Positions 5,540-6,100 of a DNA stretch of 6,100 nt are shown here, in pieces. The translations under genes and the position numbers were made by a program. The DNA is from an uncultured Muribaculaceae bacterium (GTDB taxonomy: Bacteria > Bacteroidota > Bacteroidia > Bacteroidales > Muribaculaceae): NCBI GenBank assembly GCA_910579305.1, contig CAJTTA010000061.1, positions 1 to 6,100 of the forward strand, in the 5' to 3' direction. Position 1 is the first letter of the stretch. Every line of letters begins with the position of its first letter. The notes beneath the pieces were generated by a model. The model worked only from the letters and a program-made list of their open reading frames with translations, had not been told where the DNA came from and made no database searches.

Positions 5540-5751
5540 TTCATCCGGCCCATCGCATGACGCCCATATCATCCTAAGAATAAGCAACATACAAAAAGCA
5601 ATAAAAAAAGCATCCACAAAAACCTCTAAAAGACAAAAAAATTCAGTAACTTTGCAGAACCAAGGCATCCAAGTGACCGGATGGGGTAACACCAACATCC
5701 ATGTAGTTGCGACCGCATCACATAAAATCACTGGATCAAGCAATCGAGAGA
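5540..5751. other. Intergenic region with tRNA promoter and structured leader
   Basis: No gene is seen. After gluQ comes an A-rich stretch (about 5575-5645), then the promoter box at 5647-5654 and a leader of about 95 bases with competing small hairpins at 5666-5700. Two short frames that run from here through the tRNA are artefacts. Confidence 0.5.
5647..5654 (+). promoter_or_regulatory. Bacteroidales-type -7 box for tRNA-Ser
   Basis: TAACTTTG matches the Bacteroidales -7 consensus TAnnTTTG exactly and is followed by CAGAAC, so transcription would start near 5660. No clear TTTG is present at the -33 distance, where the sequence is A-rich. Confidence 0.6.
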
Positions 5752-5838
5752 GGAAAGATGCCGGAGTGGTCGATCGGGGCGGTCTCGAAAACCGTTGTAC
5801 CCTTGCGGGTACCCAGGGTTCGAATCCCTGTCTTTCCG
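5752..5838 (+). tRNA. tRNA-Ser, anticodon CGA
   Basis: The 87 bases fold into a class II tRNA. The acceptor stem GGAAAGA at 5752-5758 pairs with TCTTTCC at 5831-5837, and the discriminator is G5838. The anticodon stem GCGGT (5779-5783) pairs with ACCGT (5791-5795) around the loop CTCGAAA, which gives anticodon CGA at 5786-5788. The long variable arm GTACCC-TTGC-GGGTAC at 5797-5812 marks it as Ser. The T stem CAGGG/CCCTG (5814-5830) holds the loop TTCGAAT. It reads codon UCG. CCA is not encoded: the bases after the discriminator are CAA. Confidence 0.95.
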
Positions 5839-5873
5839 CAACCCGCGGGCCATAAAATAGTCCGCAAAACCTT

Positions 5874-5909
5874 AAAACCTCAGACTGTCAGACAGTTCTG
5901 AGGTTTTTT
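5874..5909 (+). terminator. Intrinsic terminator after tRNA-Ser
   Basis: AAAACCTCAGA at 5874-5884 and TCTGAGGTTTT at 5897-5907 form a perfect 11-bp stem. CTG/CAG inside adds three pairs with one bulged T. A run of six T ends at 5909. It starts 36 bases after the tRNA. Confidence 0.9.
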
Positions 5910-5928
5910 CATGCCCTTCCGACACTGT

Positions 5929-5988
5929 CTCTTGACACCCATTTGCGGGTCAGCGGATTTATCCGGTGGGTAGAGGGAATGTCAAGAG
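5929..5988. repeat. Nested inverted repeats at the IS end
   Basis: CTCTTGACA at 5929-5937 and TGTCAAGAG at 5980-5988 are perfect 9-bp inverted partners. The right arm overlaps the transposase stop codon. Between them lie the hairpins ACCC-ATTTGC-GGGT and CGGAT-TT-ATCCG. They may be transposase recognition structures or a transcription barrier for the IS. Confidence 0.6.
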
Positions 5989-6100
5989 TATAGTGTGGCT
6001 AGTCTGAACATAAAGAACTTTATGTCACCGACGCCCCGGAACTGAGTTCTGAACGCCTTGATTTTGGCATTGAAGGATTCTGCCGAGGCATTTGTGAGCC
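5982..6100 (-). CDS. ISL3/ISAon1-like transposase, C-terminal 38 residues
   Basis: Read on the minus strand from the window edge, the open frame gives 38 residues. They include TNASAESFNAKIKAFR, then FRGVGDIKFFMFRLATLYS and a TGA stop (5984-5982). This is the typical C-terminus of DDE transposases of the ISL3 type found in Bacteroidota, often named ISAon1. N-A-x-x-E-S-F-N carries the catalytic Glu, and the tail around FFxFRL closes the fold. Most of the gene is outside the window, so its integrity is unknown. Family assignment is from memory of the motif, without a search. Confidence 0.75.
   Translation of the reverse strand, partial: LTNASAESFNAKIKAFRTQFRGVGDIKFFMFRLATLYS

Larger units (their letters stand above)
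5929..6100 (-). mobile_element. ISL3/ISAon1-like insertion sequence, transposase 3' end and element end, partial
   Basis: The transposase C-terminus at the window edge is followed by about 50 bases of non-coding, highly palindromic DNA, which would be the element's end. The outer boundary cannot be fixed without the partner end. It lies between the tRNA terminator (5909) and about 5950. The element body continues to the right of the window. Confidence 0.55.

Noticed and set aside
5814..5850. tRNA 3' end as a prophage or ICE attachment site
   Set aside because: I found no second copy of the tRNA 3' segment in the window and no integrase. The mobile DNA beside it is explained by an IS end.
5652..5901. 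Two short plus-strand frames across the tRNA gene
   Set aside because: They run through tRNA-Ser and its terminator. The peptide AGTQGSNPCLSA and its neighbours are the usual mistranslation of a tRNA T-arm.
1..6100. CRISPR array or tandem repeat array
   Set aside because: No regularly spaced repeats occur beyond the two 16-mers at the phage end.

Overview
The window looks like a piece of a Bacteroidales chromosome (Bacteroidota, plausibly Muribaculaceae-like, though the genus is a guess). The reasons are start codons without Shine-Dalgarno sequences and preceded by A-rich leaders, a TAnnTTTG-type promoter box before the tRNA gene, a rubrerythrin of the anaerobe type, and the style of the IS66 and ISL3-like insertion sequences.

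Left part (1-1417), nested mobile DNA. Bases 1-1100 read as the end of a Mu-like transposable prophage. It holds the 3' part of a Mor/C-like helix-turn-helix regulator and a 214-residue protein with the thymidylate synthase (TS) fold. A strong hairpin follows, then a terminal region with two 16-bp direct repeats exactly 22 bp apart, ending in ...TACA at about 1100. Read from outside, the end begins TGTATAATCGCG, like Mu ends. Beyond it the sequence switches at once into the C-terminal third of an IS66-type transposase (1101-1381), whose terminus is about 1417. The simplest reading is a Mu-like phage inserted inside an IS66 element. The TS-like gene occupies the place that the DNA-modification gene mom has in phage Mu, the last gene before the right end, with a Mor/C-type regulator just before it. 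It keeps the catalytic Cys and Glu, but the Asn that selects dUMP in TS is Asp, the change that marks dCMP hydroxymethylases. This is the most interesting part of the window.

Middle (1418-2059), AT-rich and gene-poor. It holds one small winged-helix-like ORF, a strong 43-base imperfect hairpin and smaller palindromes.

Right part (2060-5910), ordinary chromosome. A rightward cluster of a small helical protein, a PlsC-type acyltransferase and a nitrilase-superfamily omega-amidase-like enzyme converges on a leftward rubrerythrin gene across a shared inverted repeat. Next come glutamyl-Q-tRNA(Asp) synthetase (gluQ) and a tRNA-Ser(CGA) with its own promoter and a strong intrinsic terminator.

Right edge (about 5929-6100): the 3' end of another insertion sequence, encoding the C-terminus of an ISL3/ISAon1-like transposase on the minus strand, lies just behind the tRNA terminator.
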